A model generated the notes under the pieces. The model searched no databases and was not told the DNA's origin. It was given only the letters and a program-made list of their open reading frames with translations. 64,000 bases of DNA from Neoechinorhynchus agilis (Eukaryota; Acanthocephala): positions 13,702,001 through 13,766,000 of the forward strand of contig CM121341.1 of assembly GCA_051530055.1 (NCBI GenBank). Reading direction: 5' to 3'. This document shows, piece by piece, positions 1 to 11,492 of the stretch (positions are counted from its first letter, which is position 1; each line of letters begins with the position of its first letter). A program made the position numbers and the translations under genes.

Positions 1-130
1 GAGTACAACACTCGTAATCCCAATTCACTTCATCCTCCTATATCTCGCACCCCATCTACCACCGCTCCATTTTCCATACTGCCCCCACTTTTCCACCCGT
101 CAGTACCCGTAATCCACTCCAAAATAAACA
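1..130. repeat. C/T-rich dispersed repeat fragment
   Basis: This pyrimidine-rich stretch resembles the reverse complement of 52840-53085. Shared blocks include catcctcctatatctcgcac, ccatactgccc and cccgtaatccactcc (cccgtaatccattcc in the other copy). The copy here lacks roughly 100 bases present in the other. It is probably a transposon remnant cut by the window edge; I cannot assign a family. Confidence 0.5.
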
Positions 131-1929
131 GCCACATTTATTTAACATATCATTTGGTTCGATTGTTCATGAGAACCCAGAGGTGCACGGTCCCCGTGCT
201 TTGTCAATTCAAGCGTCAACAAATAATGTTATTTGCGCTTTTGTATTCTCTCTGCATCGTTTGATATAAAAGAAGGCAATAAAAATTATTGTTTTATCGA
301 AAGCCATGGCAACGCTTAATAGTTAAAAATAGTCGTCGCGATTTTATTCAGTTGTTTGTTCCTCCTATTAAATCCACGGGCGTTCTTGTAAGTCAAAGAA
401 GCGATTAGGCAGAATACACACATATGTCTTATTAACTACTGGCCGTTTTACCCGGCGTTAGTCGGAGGAGCTTAATCGAGGATAGATAATCAGTATTCTA
501 TGATCGAAGCATAATAAAAATGCGCAAAATAAACACATTCCAACTTTAACTATACTTTGATTAATTCAAAAATTGCTTCCGTTATTATGCTCGGCATTAT
601 CATCAACAAACACTCCTTCGACGTCTTCGATTTCATTTGATTAGATGCAAGTATTCTGCCGATAAGGTCGATATGTTCGCAAACAAACTTGAATGTCGTT
701 CACCACCAAAGAAATAATCTAATCCAATTGGAATCGATTTTCACTACTAAATTTTCGTTTTCTGGATTATCTGCAATGCAATTATTTTGCATTACTGAAA
801 TGATAAAGACGCTTTTTGACAGTTAATAAGCTGGATAGAGAAAAAAGGAGACCCCTCATCATCGATATTTCATTTTTTTATGGATAATAATTACAAATAG
901 ATTTGAATACCAATTGGTTTGAGGATCGCGTCAAAATCCAAAGCAGATTTTTAAATGTCGATATATGATGTATCGGGTTATATGATTAGACTTAATGTTT
1001 AGGTCTTCACCCGGTAAATAATTTTTCATTAAAAGCATTTCAAACCCCGTCGGGTTCATCAGACCTTAACAATAATCCTTTTTAAATTCCAAACCAAGCA
1101 AATGACCATCCGACGTCTTAATCCAAGATTTTTGGGGATCAAAATCGGTACTTTTTTCTCAAAAACTAAGGCGTGACCACCCGACGAGTAAAATTATACG
1201 TCACGTGGTCCACCAACCCGTGACCACATAAGCGATCCTGTGACTAAGCGATGAATACGATAAAGAAATTTCAATATTTTGCGAGGTCAAAAGGCTACAT
1301 CAATAACATTATTGCATATAACTCACGACTTGTATTCCATTCTTTTAAGTCATTTTACCACTTTGTTAAACGATTCATTAATAAGCTTAAGATGGACTAA
1401 TTATCCGTCACCTTATTGTGAGTTTGACAAAATGCGACAATTTAAAGGTCAAATTGTGCTTGACGAAAAATCTCATCGTTATTTCAATTCGTCGTTGATG
1501 GGTTTACCATCTTAACGCTCTATATTATGAAACAGTACTTAGAATGTTTCCGTCATCTCGATTTAGTATCGTGTTTGGTTGTTTTGAAGTAACCGAACGG
1601 GTATTTATCCGCTCAACGCCGAACATCCTACATTTAACATATCCTACTCGATAAGAACACTCATGTAGATCCTAAACTATTTTGAACTAAAATATTAGCA
1701 GCCCCTAGTGAATGTTTCTGTTTTATAATTGAAAGTACATGCCCAACAAAGTGTAGGGTAATTAGCCTAAATTTTTGTTTGAGTGACTTGTCTGTTTCCG
1801 TCCTGTGACTCATGGAAACTAAATGGTAACTTTATTTAGTTTCATCAGTACAAAAACTACATCATAATTTTGAATGTGAGATTAATTGCATTGCGTAAAC
1901 TGAAATATTTTATAGATTAAGCTATTGGA
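131..1929. other. AT-rich stretch without recognised genes
   Basis: No reading frame here looks coding. The longest is 78 codons with no recognisable domain. I saw no tRNA-like or rRNA-like segment. The region just before 1930 presumably holds the promoter of the downstream gene, but no motif stands out. Confidence 0.4.
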
Positions 1930-2505
1930 ATGCATAAGCCAAACGAAAATAATGAACAACGAGAACAAACCGTGAATAATGGACTTCAACTCAGCGTAGG
2001 CATCGACGATGAAACGGAGAGATTACTGTCAGCAGCTCTCAATGGTCTGAGAATAGATACAAATCAGTCGCAAACCAAAGAAGACTCGTTTTCAGTGAAC
2101 CAGGAGGAGTTGGAAGCAAGAATGCAGCGTTTATCGATTTATGGAGTTCATGCGCCGGCACAACCGGTAACAACTGCAACTTCCCGTATGCCTACACTTG
2201 ACGATGCTCAGATTCGCAGCTTAGAGAATATGCTTGATGGTTTAAAAATCGGAGAGAGGACTTGGCCGGAAGAGATAGAAGCAAAAATCATGGGTGCAGT
2301 TGCGGAAAAGATCAATAACGGATATCGACCCATATTCCAGCAATTAAGAGTAAATATTCCAGCTCCTTGTGATATGAAAATCTACGATTGGGTCTGTAAA
2401 GTAGGTGAAAGTCTCGCTGATCGAGGTGCTCCCACGAGTTTTATTATTGAAGTTGAAAATGACGCCTACCGGACCTATGCGTTTTATTCATATTACAGGC
2501 CATAG
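1930..2505 (+). CDS. Unrecognised 191-aa protein
   Basis: A single uninterrupted frame starts at an ATG and runs 191 codons. I do not recognise the family. The N-terminal third is polar and Asn/Gln/Glu-rich. Two short similar segments, DDETERLLSAALNGLRID and DDAQIRSLENMLDGLKIG (about residues 25-43 and 95-112), look like an internal repeat of an amphipathic helix. The C-terminal part, from about residue 113 (TWPEEIEAKI), appears folded and ends in an aromatic-rich tail (AYRTYAFYSYYRP). There is no signal peptide or membrane segment. Codon use and the uninterrupted frame argue for a real gene. It could be one exon of a longer gene, since no conserved partner shows the true ends. Confidence 0.6.
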   Translation: MHKPNENNEQREQTVNNGLQLSVGIDDETERLLSAALNGLRIDTNQSQTKEDSFSVNQEELEARMQRLSIYGVHAPAQPVTTATSRMPTLDDAQIRSLENMLDGLKIGERTWPEEIEAKIMGAVAEKINNGYRPIFQQLRVNIPAPCDMKIYDWVCKVGESLADRGAPTSFIIEVENDAYRTYAFYSYYRP

Positions 2506-3474
2506 AAACTCATTTGTTTTTTGGTCACACTTGTAATAGTTGAATACCGGAATAATGATGCCCTGGAATTTTGCACATTCTGGTCATTTTATTAAAATTG
2601 TTCAAAGTTTCGAAGTCTTATCAAGTGCGTTTGGTTATACAGAAGGGATATACTTTTGGACATCCATTTTTATTTCATGCGCCCTCATTTTCATTAATCA
2701 ACGCTGATATATTAAATAGACAAAAACAATCGATTGATTATCTCCTTAATTAAAACAAATAATGAGGCGTTGTTTAACGAATTCGCTTTCCAAAAAATTA
2801 TCGATTTGCATGACATTTCAGTACATGGGCAAATTTTGTAGCCCGGAAAAAGGAGACAAATTCTGAATTAGAGACTAAGACAATTTTGCAGAAAATTAAC
2901 GCACTCTAACGCTCTTTTTTCGTTAACGAAACTCGGAAATTGTGTTTATATACATCAAGAACGTTTCTACATCAATAACACAGAATTCAATGATATATTC
3001 CGATAAACATTATTTCCTAACTTGACTTTCTGTACTAACCAACATGCCAGAAAATTACCCTAAATTAACTATAAAATGAAGAATTCCGAATTAGAGATAA
3101 AACTTGACTAGTCTAAATCTAACATAGCATTAAGCAATTCAAAGCAAATATTGATATTTAAAAATGGAAATGCTGCCTTTAGTTGCTAATTTTGCAATAC
3201 ATTAAAAATAAAACCAATTAGATCCCTAATTGGAGCATGTCCTTAAATCTGCTGTTCAGCCGAAATGGCGATTATAGAAGCGATTCGAGGTTAATATCTT
3301 GATTTTAAAGCATACAATTAAAGCTCACAATTTTTCCATTGTGGGAAGAACATTTTTCAGAGTTTTTCTTTGCAACAAAAGTGAATCTTTCGAAGACATC
3401 GATTACCGAAGAAATATGTTTAAAACTAGGCAGGCGGTGTCTCTGCTTCAAAGATTTTTTCCCAAATTTCATAG
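2506..3474. other. Intergenic, nothing recognised
   Basis: This AT-rich stretch lies between the small gene and a LINE fragment. Short frames have no coding character. I see no RNA gene, tandem repeat or inverted repeat. Confidence 0.4.
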
Positions 3475-4870
3475 TTGTTTTTCAATAATAAAGCACAAAA
3501 CGTGCAATCACCACCGTCCGCAAAATTGGAGCTTCTCTCCTTTCTCGGCTGTCGCTATCACGCTAGCAGCATTGCCTCGTTGTACTGCGAGCGAGATATT
3601 TTGTTGCAGGAATACACCTACTCATGCGTCGCCGGTCGTTTCTCTCAATTTCTTCGAGAGATCCTGGAGCAGAGTGAGTGCGGAGCTGCCAAGCGCTCCA
3701 TACGTCTCTACTCCGAAGGGGACAAAATAGTGGGCCCTTGCTGACTCCCTATATTTTCGTACTTTCCTCCCTTCGGCTGCACTGGCTGCACCTCCAGCGA
3801 TTTCGAGAGAGAGTAGGGAATGTTGCTTACTGTAAGGGTGTCCACACACGTGGCGTCCCAGAGAAGGCATTTGCCCTCCCGCCACGGAAGGACCGAAATT
3901 CCGTCAGGTTGACGACCGTCTAGTCGACAAAGATGGGCGGGTTCCAAGATCTCAGAATGGCGTGAGAACCTTCCTCCTGACTTTCGGCAAACGAGACCGT
4001 GTCGCCGGAAAGCATCAACCAAAGGCCCACATCGACAGCCATAGGGCAGAGACCAAGTCTTAAGGACACTGCGATCCTCGTTACCTCATCAGTAAGAAGA
4101 GTTCCCACAGATGCTAGAGGAACAGCCTCCTCCAACCACCCCATCGCGAGTACCTGAAAGTAGGGAGCTGTGAGCTCTCGCGACGAGAGGTCTGTCCCAG
4201 ATCGAATGCCTGTGGCCATTCACGGGAACATGGTTAGCGCCTCCCTGCTGGCACCATTCTTCAACTGCCACCACAGTCTTGGTCAAGACAAAACTTTTCC
4301 CTCAGAATTTGCTTCGCCATCGGTTGACTCCCCTCATACGATCCAAGAAAGGCCGGCAAGGTCTACTAGCGCCCGAATGCCCAATCCCCCAGATGACGCG
4401 GGCAATGATGATTGTCGCCACGTCTCATCTGAGAGCTGGACATTTAAAATACGCTCGAGACAAGCCCTCACCTTGTTGTCGAGCTTAGCCAATCCTTCCT
4501 TATGTTTGAAGAATGTTGCTGTGCGGGATAAAGAGTGCGTTCTTTATCAGAAATAACGCTTCGCGAGCCGAGAGTGCGCAAACCTTATCGCACAGCAACG
4601 AAAGTTTCGGTATGATACGGCCGATCTCAGCATACACATTTGAATCAAAGACGCAACTACCCAGGAGGGTGAGTTGCTCTGGAGTCACGAGTTTCAGACC
4701 TGGAGCTACGACCGCGAACCCATCCATTAGCTCCTTGACTTTGGCCTCATCTGAGAGCTGGGCATTTAAAATACGCTCGAGACAAGTCCTCACCTTGTCG
4801 TCGAGCTTAGCCAATCCTTCATTATGTTTGAAGAATGTTGCTGTTCTCGCAGTTCACTTAAAAGTTTAAT
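3475..4870 (-). mobile_element. R2-like-endonuclease LINE, decayed 3' fragment
   Basis: On the minus strand, frames between about 4860 and 3480 carry the end of a reverse transcriptase followed by the C-terminal endonuclease region of the LINE family seen most fully at 49325-52030. Recognisable parts are the thumb-like segment (QLTLLGSCVFDSNVYAEIGR, 4814-4500), [24 protein letters not shown] (near 3850-3900) and the terminal [18 protein letters not shown] (near 3650-3720). The frame changes several times, so the copy is dead. A segment of about 75 bp (tgagagctggacatttaaaatacgctcgagacaag) occurs twice, near 4430 and 4750, pointing to a local duplication. LINEs insert 3'-first, so a fragment holding only the 3' half is normal. 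Confidence 0.8.
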
Positions 4871-5004
4871 GTCGTAAATTAATGCTTCAATCGATTGTGA
4901 TCACCTTCATAAATCTCAAAGCACCCGAAACCAAAACGTATAGATCGATAGAATTTTTAAAATACGTTACTCAAACAGTTAATCTTAAATTTTCCCTGCC
5001 GTTT

Positions 5005-6724
5005 TTACTTAAGAAGTGCGACAGGCGTCAAAAGGTTCCACATAGATTGTGATTTCTCATAAAGAACTTCCGAAAGGGACACTTTATACGGAATGCAGCC
5101 AAAAGTTCGTTTGTGATCTTCTCGAACATAATCCAATTTCGTCTTTAGCTTTTCTCTGAGTACTTTGATACTAGGGCGCTCCTTTACGATTTTTCCTTTA
5201 TCAAAATACAAATCTAAAAGAGATTCAACTCTCTTAGGTCTAACCCTCGCTCTTTTTGAAACGACGAAAGGGTGCCTGATAAGAAACTCTTTCCCCTCTT
5301 CAGGTGCTGGTTCATCATAAGACGTAAGTAGGTCACAAATAGCGATTCCATCTTCACCGAAGAATCTATAAGCTCGCTTCCTATAGGGAAGCAGCATCTT
5401 AGTGAGATCGTCGCTTACTTTAAGTCTTGGAATGCCGTTTAGTTCGACGAGTTTATAGACGCAACCGAGAGCCGGTTGTTTGTAACAAGTAACAAGATGG
5501 GTGCCAACTCCAAAAGCGTCGATGGAGTTGCGTTGTTCTCTCATTGTAAAATCAGACAAAGACAATCAAACGAATACTCCCTGTTGTCTATGCTAACATA
5601 AAAAGAATATCTTCAGAAATATCGCTACTGGCAACGATCTGTAGATGCTCGAACTCCGGAATCGAATATTGTTTGGACACTTTTTTAAACCAATTTCGTG
5701 ATTCATTGGACAAATAAATAAGATCCCCACTATCCAATCGGACACCCACGGGCTTGTAGCCGAGTAGGAAGAGACACAAAGCAACCGAACAGAAATTCGC
5801 TATACCGCTTTTAAGAATATTGTAAGTATCGATCAAAACAAGAAACCTGTTAGGTGATGAAATTGCATAAGAAATCATAGCAGCGAATTCTCCCTCATTG
5901 CATCCATCTTGAGAACACGAATGTTTAAGCTACAATCCCAAACTAACATTCACGTTCCTTATTGGCATTCCGATCTTTTCTTCCAAATCGTTTCTCATAC
6001 TCACACAAAAGTTCTTAAAATCTACCATTGCATTTGTCTTAAGGTTTCTAAGATACGTTGATCGATCACCCAAATCTTTCAGGTTCTGATAGCTCATAAT
6101 GAAAGAGTGTGCAATTGTCCCAGACAATGGAATGCCGTATATCTTAGATGCCAAGACATTACTGGTAGAACTACAACCGCCAAGGAAAGCGTATCTCGAT
6201 CCAGACAACGCTCCGTTTGGCCCATGAGCTTTGCGTGCTCCAAACTCGGCAATCGGTTTTTCGCCTGCAGCCTGGACGAATTTACAGGCGTTCGTTGTTA
6301 CGAGACTCGCGTAACCGACCAAATTCAAAAGGGCTGTCTCAAGAAGTTGTAGCTTACCAAGCGGACCGGAGACTTGGATAAGAGGAACATGAGGAAAAAC
6401 TGGCGTTCCCTCGTCTATTGCATAAAGCTTAACATCATCCATTGTGACTGATTTTAGATAATCATAAAACTCCGAACATACACCAGGAAACATCACAGAT
6501 CGAAGCCACTCTGCATCGTCATTGGTTATTCTGAACTCTTCCAAAAGTTTAAGACAGTCTTCGAGACCTGCAAATACGCAAAATTCACCTCCAAATGGGC
6601 ATTTGCGGAAAAATATTTCGAAAATTGCATGATCGGTATGTTTTCCCGTTTGCCAATACGCGTGAACCATGGTGAGTTCGTAGTAGTCAACTAGAAGGGT
6701 AATCGGTCTTACGCAGTTGTCCAT
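5005..6724 (-). CDS. NAPRT: Nicotinate phosphoribosyltransferase
   Basis: This enzyme joins nicotinic acid to PRPP (ATP-assisted) to give nicotinate mononucleotide, the first step of the Preiss-Handler NAD salvage route in the cytosol. Three exons fit: 6724-5954, 5929-5598 and 5539-5005, giving 545 residues; the human enzyme has 538. The introns are 24 and 58 nt. The 24-nt intron (GT...AG) is a multiple of three and carries an in-frame stop, so the exons on either side share a frame. Family marks in order: LLVDYYELTMVHAYWQTG near the N-terminus, FEIFFRKCPFGGEF, EFGARKAHGPNGA, then LVDTYN-like LIDTYNILKSG, GVRLDSGDL (phosphoribosyl site), IVASSDI and IDAFGVGTHLVTC, followed by ALGCVYKLVE. All are intact. 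It is encoded on the opposite strand from the flanking small gene. Confidence in the family is very high. Confidence 0.95.
5930..5953 (-). other. 24-nt intron of NAPRT
   Basis: On the minus strand the segment begins gtgaat and ends gtag. Its length is 24 nt, a multiple of three, and it contains a TAG in frame with both neighbours. Removing it joins ...MPIRN to LKHSCSQDG and restores one continuous NAPRT product. The alternative reading is a host gene with a premature stop; the conserved sequence on both sides favours an ultrashort intron. Confidence 0.65.
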
Positions 6725-7628
6725 CTATAAAGCGAATTTTTTTACGAGAGTCGCGCATTTGATTATTTAGAACAAATCGGACATTGCGGCGAAATGTTTG
6801 TGTTTGTATCTGGCTTAAAAAATTAAAAGAATTTATGGATTCCAACATTTCACAGGCGCATTCTTATGCCTTTATCAAAGTTGTTAAAGTGTCTTATACA
6901 AATAAAATCGATTCCCGGTTAGAATACATGAACCAAATAAATTATTACCTAATTTCGATATCTTCTCATAGAATAGTCAAATACGCACAAATGCGTTGCT
7001 CGGAAAAGGATGATCTTGCAGTCAAGAAAAAACGCGGAGGCGTACACGAATGACAAAGACGTCAAACGATCCGTCGGATGTAAAAGACACGGGAAAGTTA
7101 GGTCGATCCACCAGACCTGAATTAAGATCGCTTCGATATTTCCTAATTGCACGAAACTTCGTTCTTTCTTATTGTAAAGCCTATTGGATAATGCAGAAAT
7201 CGATAATCTTTCAAAGAACGGATTATGTTGATTTAAAACGTTTCATTAAATGTTTTTTCCGGCAAGCCGGTTCTATTGATTCTGATTTAGGGCATCCCTT
7301 CCTCGGCTTTATAGTTTTTCCCGTCTTGGTAAGAATCCACACCGATCTCTTACATTAGTTTCTTCGTTGGCTTTGGGAGATTTTTTAAATGGAACGCGTA
7401 TTGACATTATATGCGATTATTAAACGCAATTGATAGATTGATTAATTTTTATAAGTTTCTTTTCTAAAAGGAAATGATGTTTCACTGATTTTCGTTGTTT
7501 AAAAAATGTTACGGTGAAATTGTTCTTTGAACATTGATCGAAGTGAATGAAACTTTATATGAACCTATTTTCGCGTTCTGAGTAGTGAAATATCCTAAGA
7601 ATATCTTCAACAACACAAGTAGTGAATT
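6725..7628. other. Intergenic between NAPRT and coiled-coil gene
   Basis: A 102-codon frame (7050-7358, plus) starts at an ATG with a plausible polar N-terminus (MTKTSNDPSDVKDTGKLG) and then becomes Phe/Ile-rich. It may be a first exon but shows no recognisable domain. The NAPRT start lies at 6724, so any promoter for it is in 6725-6800. Nothing else is evident. Confidence 0.3.
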
Positions 7629-9058
7629 TTATTTTTCCGAAATTACCTGGTTCATAGTTTCGTACATTCGCCTCATTTCAGCTGCTACATCCATAACCAT
7701 TTCCCACTTTTGCCTCTTGTCCGCCTCCTCTTCCATTTTCGTTCGTTGGACTTCTCGCACTTTATCCACAAGACCTACAATTTGTCGATTTAGCTGTTCT
7801 CTGTACAACTGAAAATTTGCCGACTCTTTCTGATAATCACGGAGTACTTTACTTAGAGAGCTATTGTCTTTCTCGAGCCTCACTATTATGAAGATCAGTT
7901 TCTTAAAGACTTTTTTGACATCTTCGCAACATAAAGTATTAAGAGTACAAAAGGTTTTTAAACAATCGGTGAGTGCCTCATATTCTATCGCAATTGCGTT
8001 TCGGCTATTGATCAATCCTTGAAGCTCATATGCGGATAAATCCACTTCTTCGCTAATATTTGCATTATCGAATACATGGAGAAATTTTGAAGAATCCATG
8101 TGTTCGGTTAACTTCCGAATGCCACTCTGATACTTTTCTAGTAAAGACAATTTACTCTCGAGCATTTTGTCTGTATCACGATCTACTATTTTGCTTCCAA
8201 TTCTATCTTTCTTTTCAATGATAATCTTGTCGTCGAGTAGTTCTTGATAATCACGAAGCGAGTTATTTGAATCGCTCTATTTTTGAAAGAATAAAATTTA
8301 TCAATAATACTTGGGGACCGTAATTTAAGTATCGTATAAAATTCAATATAGGATTATTTTACGAATACAAGCCCAAAATCTAAATAAAAATAATGTAGAG
8401 CGTATCATTTACGCTCGAATTTGAGCAGCTCAATCGTCATCTCCTTTGAAGTTAAATCATTTACGTACTCCTTGTTACTGGAATCCATCGCCACAGTCAG
8501 AGACCGAACGTTCTCCACTAACTCGTTATTCTTTGCTTTTTCTGACACCAATCGCGATTCCACTTCGTCGCGCGATGCCTTTAAGGATTCAAGTTCTTTT
8601 GAAAGTAAAACATATTCATCTCTACTTGTAGTCAGATTATCTTTCAGCAGCTTTATCTCCGTTTCCATATTTGCTTTCTCGAGCTTTAATCCTTGCAAAC
8701 TCGTTTCACAACTCACGTGCTCCACTAAATAAGTTTCTAATCGTTCACATGCAACTCCCACTTCTGATCTGTACTTATTTGACGCTAATTTTAACAAGAG
8801 ATTTTCACACTTTAAATGTTCGTTAACTCGACGCAATTCCTTTATCTTTTCAGCACATTTCGACAAATCTTGTCGAAAACTATGTTCAGTTGTGTTATAA
8901 AGCTGCTTATCAGTGTCTTTAAATACTACGGCGCAATCCACCAAATCACGATTAACTACCTGAATGTTCTTATGATTGTTCAATTGACGTTGCTTTACAC
9001 TTAAATCACTTGAATTATTGGACAACTTGGAGAGTTCGTTGCCCTTTCGTCTGCCCAT
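7629..9058 (-). CDS. Coiled-coil protein, unrecognised
   Basis: Two minus-strand exons belong together: about 9058-8409, then a second from about 8250 down to 7629. A donor fits at GAGC|gtaaat (near 8409); several acceptors are possible, so the exact join is uncertain. The product is about 400 residues and nearly all alpha-helical. The N-terminus is basic (MGRRKGNELSKLSNNSSDL). It is followed by heptad-rich stretches, e.g. ECAEKIKELRRVNEHLK-like and LEKANMETEIKLLKDNL, and later YREQLNRQIVGLVDKVREVQ near the C-terminus. There is no signal peptide or membrane segment. Such proteins are commonly centrosomal, ciliary or cytoskeletal scaffolds, but nothing in the sequence decides this. I do not recognise an orthologue. 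Confidence 0.7.
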
Positions 9059-9579
9059 CTCCGATAAAGCATTCGAAACAAACGTTTTCGCTGGTTAAAG
9101 TGTCACTTAGCAACAAATGCGGATGAAGATTTTTTAAGGTGGTTAACGGCTTTCTCCATCGGTAAGTTTCTGTAAAGTTTAACGAAACAAATTAAACGTG
9201 CTTTTATGTTTCGGATAGTGAACATATTGAATCGCAAAGTGATCCGCAAACGGCCAGGCAGCATTTCTGTAAAAATTATATTCGATCGTTCTTCAAGGCC
9301 TATGGCAAAATTTTAGAAAAATGATTCAATAGGATTGCTTTTCGTATCTAGAATATAATCAATGTACACTCCGCTTCTACTATTAAGATTTTAGAAGCGA
9401 TGAATAATGCTTAACTTTATTTTTGGCTGATCCTTAGATATAATCGATTTTGAAAACTTTTTTGTAAGAATTAACAACACTTATGCGTGTTGATGGAATA
9501 CAAACACCGAAATAGAAAAAAAGCTAGTTTCTCTCACATAAATCATCGGATTATGGACTGACAACAAACATTAACTATA
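9059..9579. other. Intergenic, nothing recognised
   Basis: About 520 AT-rich bases between two minus-strand genes. They presumably hold the promoter of the coiled-coil gene and the 3' region of the membrane-protein gene. I see no RNA gene or repeat. Confidence 0.35.
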
Positions 9580-10794
9580 TTATCGTGGCCTGAAACGCGG
9601 CACCGGGTACCGGAATCTGGGCCTCGCAAATCGATACAATGGTACTCGAGGTCGTCTACCTCTTGCGGTTCTGTTAGATCCGAGCAGAGGAATTAAACTT
9701 GCAACTGCAGCGAGAATTCCAACAAGTCCAAAAAGTCCAAGAAACACCGAGGGCACAATTACGGCGGCACGGTAACGATTGGCGTTTGGATTTGTGGTAA
9801 AAGCTTTTGGACACTTTGAAGCATGAACATAACTCAAATAAATTACTAACGGCAAAATTCATCCGGAGAAAAGCATGGGTCAAAAAGATTAGTGGTATTC
9901 CCTGGACAAAGTACTCCTGTGCCACTTCCATCATAGAGAGTGCAACGTGTCAGAGTTTGGGTCTCACTACCTTAATTTTATCTTTTTGAGCGAAGATTGC
10001 GATCGATGTAAACTAACAACAAGTTGCTTGAACGATGGTTGAAGGGCATGAGACTTGTAAGTTGACTGGTATTGAAGTTCCGGGACATTCCGCGCGTCCT
10101 TTAAGAGGAAAAATCCAGTATGGTTATCCGCCAGGTGCAACTCACTGCATAAATCGGCGGTTTTAAAGCAATTACTTCCACTTGATGTGACATTGCCCGT
10201 ACATAAGATTCCAGTACCGAAGTCGCAGGTTGTCAGTATGTTCGTACGGGAACCTAGATCCTAAGTTATTGAGTTACTTGAGGTATATAGAAAACGTACA
10301 GCAAATGACCGTGACTTGAACGCCATTACAAATGGCTTGTCCATTAATTTGAAAAATACCAGCAGTACCGAAACATGGATTTCCCTGCCCTCCTGTTAAA
10401 TGTTAAATACTTTTTAATCATGAAGCAATCATGAGCTTACTCGCTGAAGGATTCAATAGAATTGACAGTAGAATCACGGCTATTCAAAGTGCATATGCTT
10501 GGATTAAGAAAAATCCATAAATTCAAAAACACATACCTCCAATAAGCATTCAGGAATTCTAATGAAAAAGGGCTGTTGGGCTCTGAGACGTATGTCGTTT
10601 CAAAAAATTGATTCATATTTAAAGGCAAATAGCAAACAGTGGCGAAGGAAAAGTTGATTCATTTCTTTAAACGGAGGAATATTTGTATAGAGAATTCTCA
10701 CCAGCGTTTCGTGAAAATTCACTAACAATGATCGCTGCGGTAACTGTGAGTTTGTAAATATTAAAACATCACAAAGGAAAATGGCCAAGCGCAA
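9580..10794 (-). CDS. Cys-rich single-pass membrane protein, unrecognised
   Basis: A minus-strand gene of several small exons. Reading downstream from about 10400 the exons give GNPCFGTAGIF...AICNGVQVTVIC, then TTCDFGTGILCTGN...NCFKTADLC, then AECPGTSIPVNLQVSCPS, then TLTRCTLYDGSGTGVLCPGN...DPCFSPDEFC, and finally a hydrophobic segment (VIVPSVFLGLFGLVGILAAV) followed by a short Arg/Pro-rich tail ending RYPVPRFRPR. Cys pairs recur with a G-x-G-x-LC-x-GN pattern, so the ectodomain seems built from diverged repeats. The last intron is 47 nt (9804-9850). Upstream exons between 10400 and 10794 are less certain: one candidate junction near 10395-10445 is out of frame by one base. The layout (ectodomain, one membrane helix, basic tail) suggests a type I surface protein. 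I do not recognise the family. Confidence 0.55.
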
Positions 10795-10967
10795 AGTTAT
10801 CGAGTGCTTGTAAAGTTCTTAATTTCCCAGAATTTCACAGCCAAGATTTACTACGATCTTTAGATAATTTCTAAAACGTGACCCCCAGATTATCTTCACA
10901 TTGTAGCATTCATATTTACCCTTTAAAGTATCAGGCTTTCCAACCTAATGTAAACTCTTAAGTAACG

Positions 10968-11409
10968 ATGCAAGACGCGATAAGCAATTTAAGAGAACGA
11001 TACCATCAAGTATTTAATTCAATCGATACTCCAATGCGATTAATGGGAAAGTCGTATACAAATAAGAGGCTGAAAACTGTGCAATGTGCAGGGGGAATAA
11101 AAATGAAATCTTTGTTAGTCACATCTGAGAAAAGGCCATTCTTTAAATGTTTAGACGCTAAAAACCACTTTATTGTTAACTGGAGGCTCGACGAACGCAA
11201 AAAAAGATCTCGTTTAAAAAGTGGTCTGTTTTACGATAAGAAAACGCAGAAATTCTTAGACTCATTCTTAATAGTGACAAATTCCACATTTCGGCTGGAA
11301 TTCCTTTGGACGAAATAAGCATTGTCTTAGCGTGCGCAAATCATTTCGCAAAAATCACTCCTCTAGATCACAAATGGTTTTCGATCATCCGGACGGCGCA
11401 AAATCAATA
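10968..11409 (+). CDS. Possible small basic protein, gene structure uncertain
   Basis: A frame opens at an ATG at 10968 (MQDAISNLRERYHQVFNSID) and is basic and helical for about 84 codons. Its first frame ends at 11318. A second frame, from about 11250 to 11409, gives ISAGIPLDEISIVLACANHFAKI..., which looks coding. A 29-nt GT-AG segment (11221-11249) would join the two frames. Alternatively there is a single-base shift between 11250 and 11290. I do not recognise the product. It lies directly upstream of SMC4 on the same strand. Confidence 0.35.
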
Positions 11410-11492
11410 AAGTTCAAACAGCGAAACTGCAATGATTCCTATTTAACTGAAATGGTTTCTCCGTCAATAAATGGCGGAACATTACTGAAAGA

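Noticed and set aside
1930-2505. Tctex/dynein light chain assignment
   Set aside because: Length and acidic helices suggested it, but no family motif could be matched.
8235-8409. One-base frame error in the coiled-coil gene
   Set aside because: An acceptor slightly downstream (tcaag before CTACTCG) can restore the phase, so no error need be assumed.
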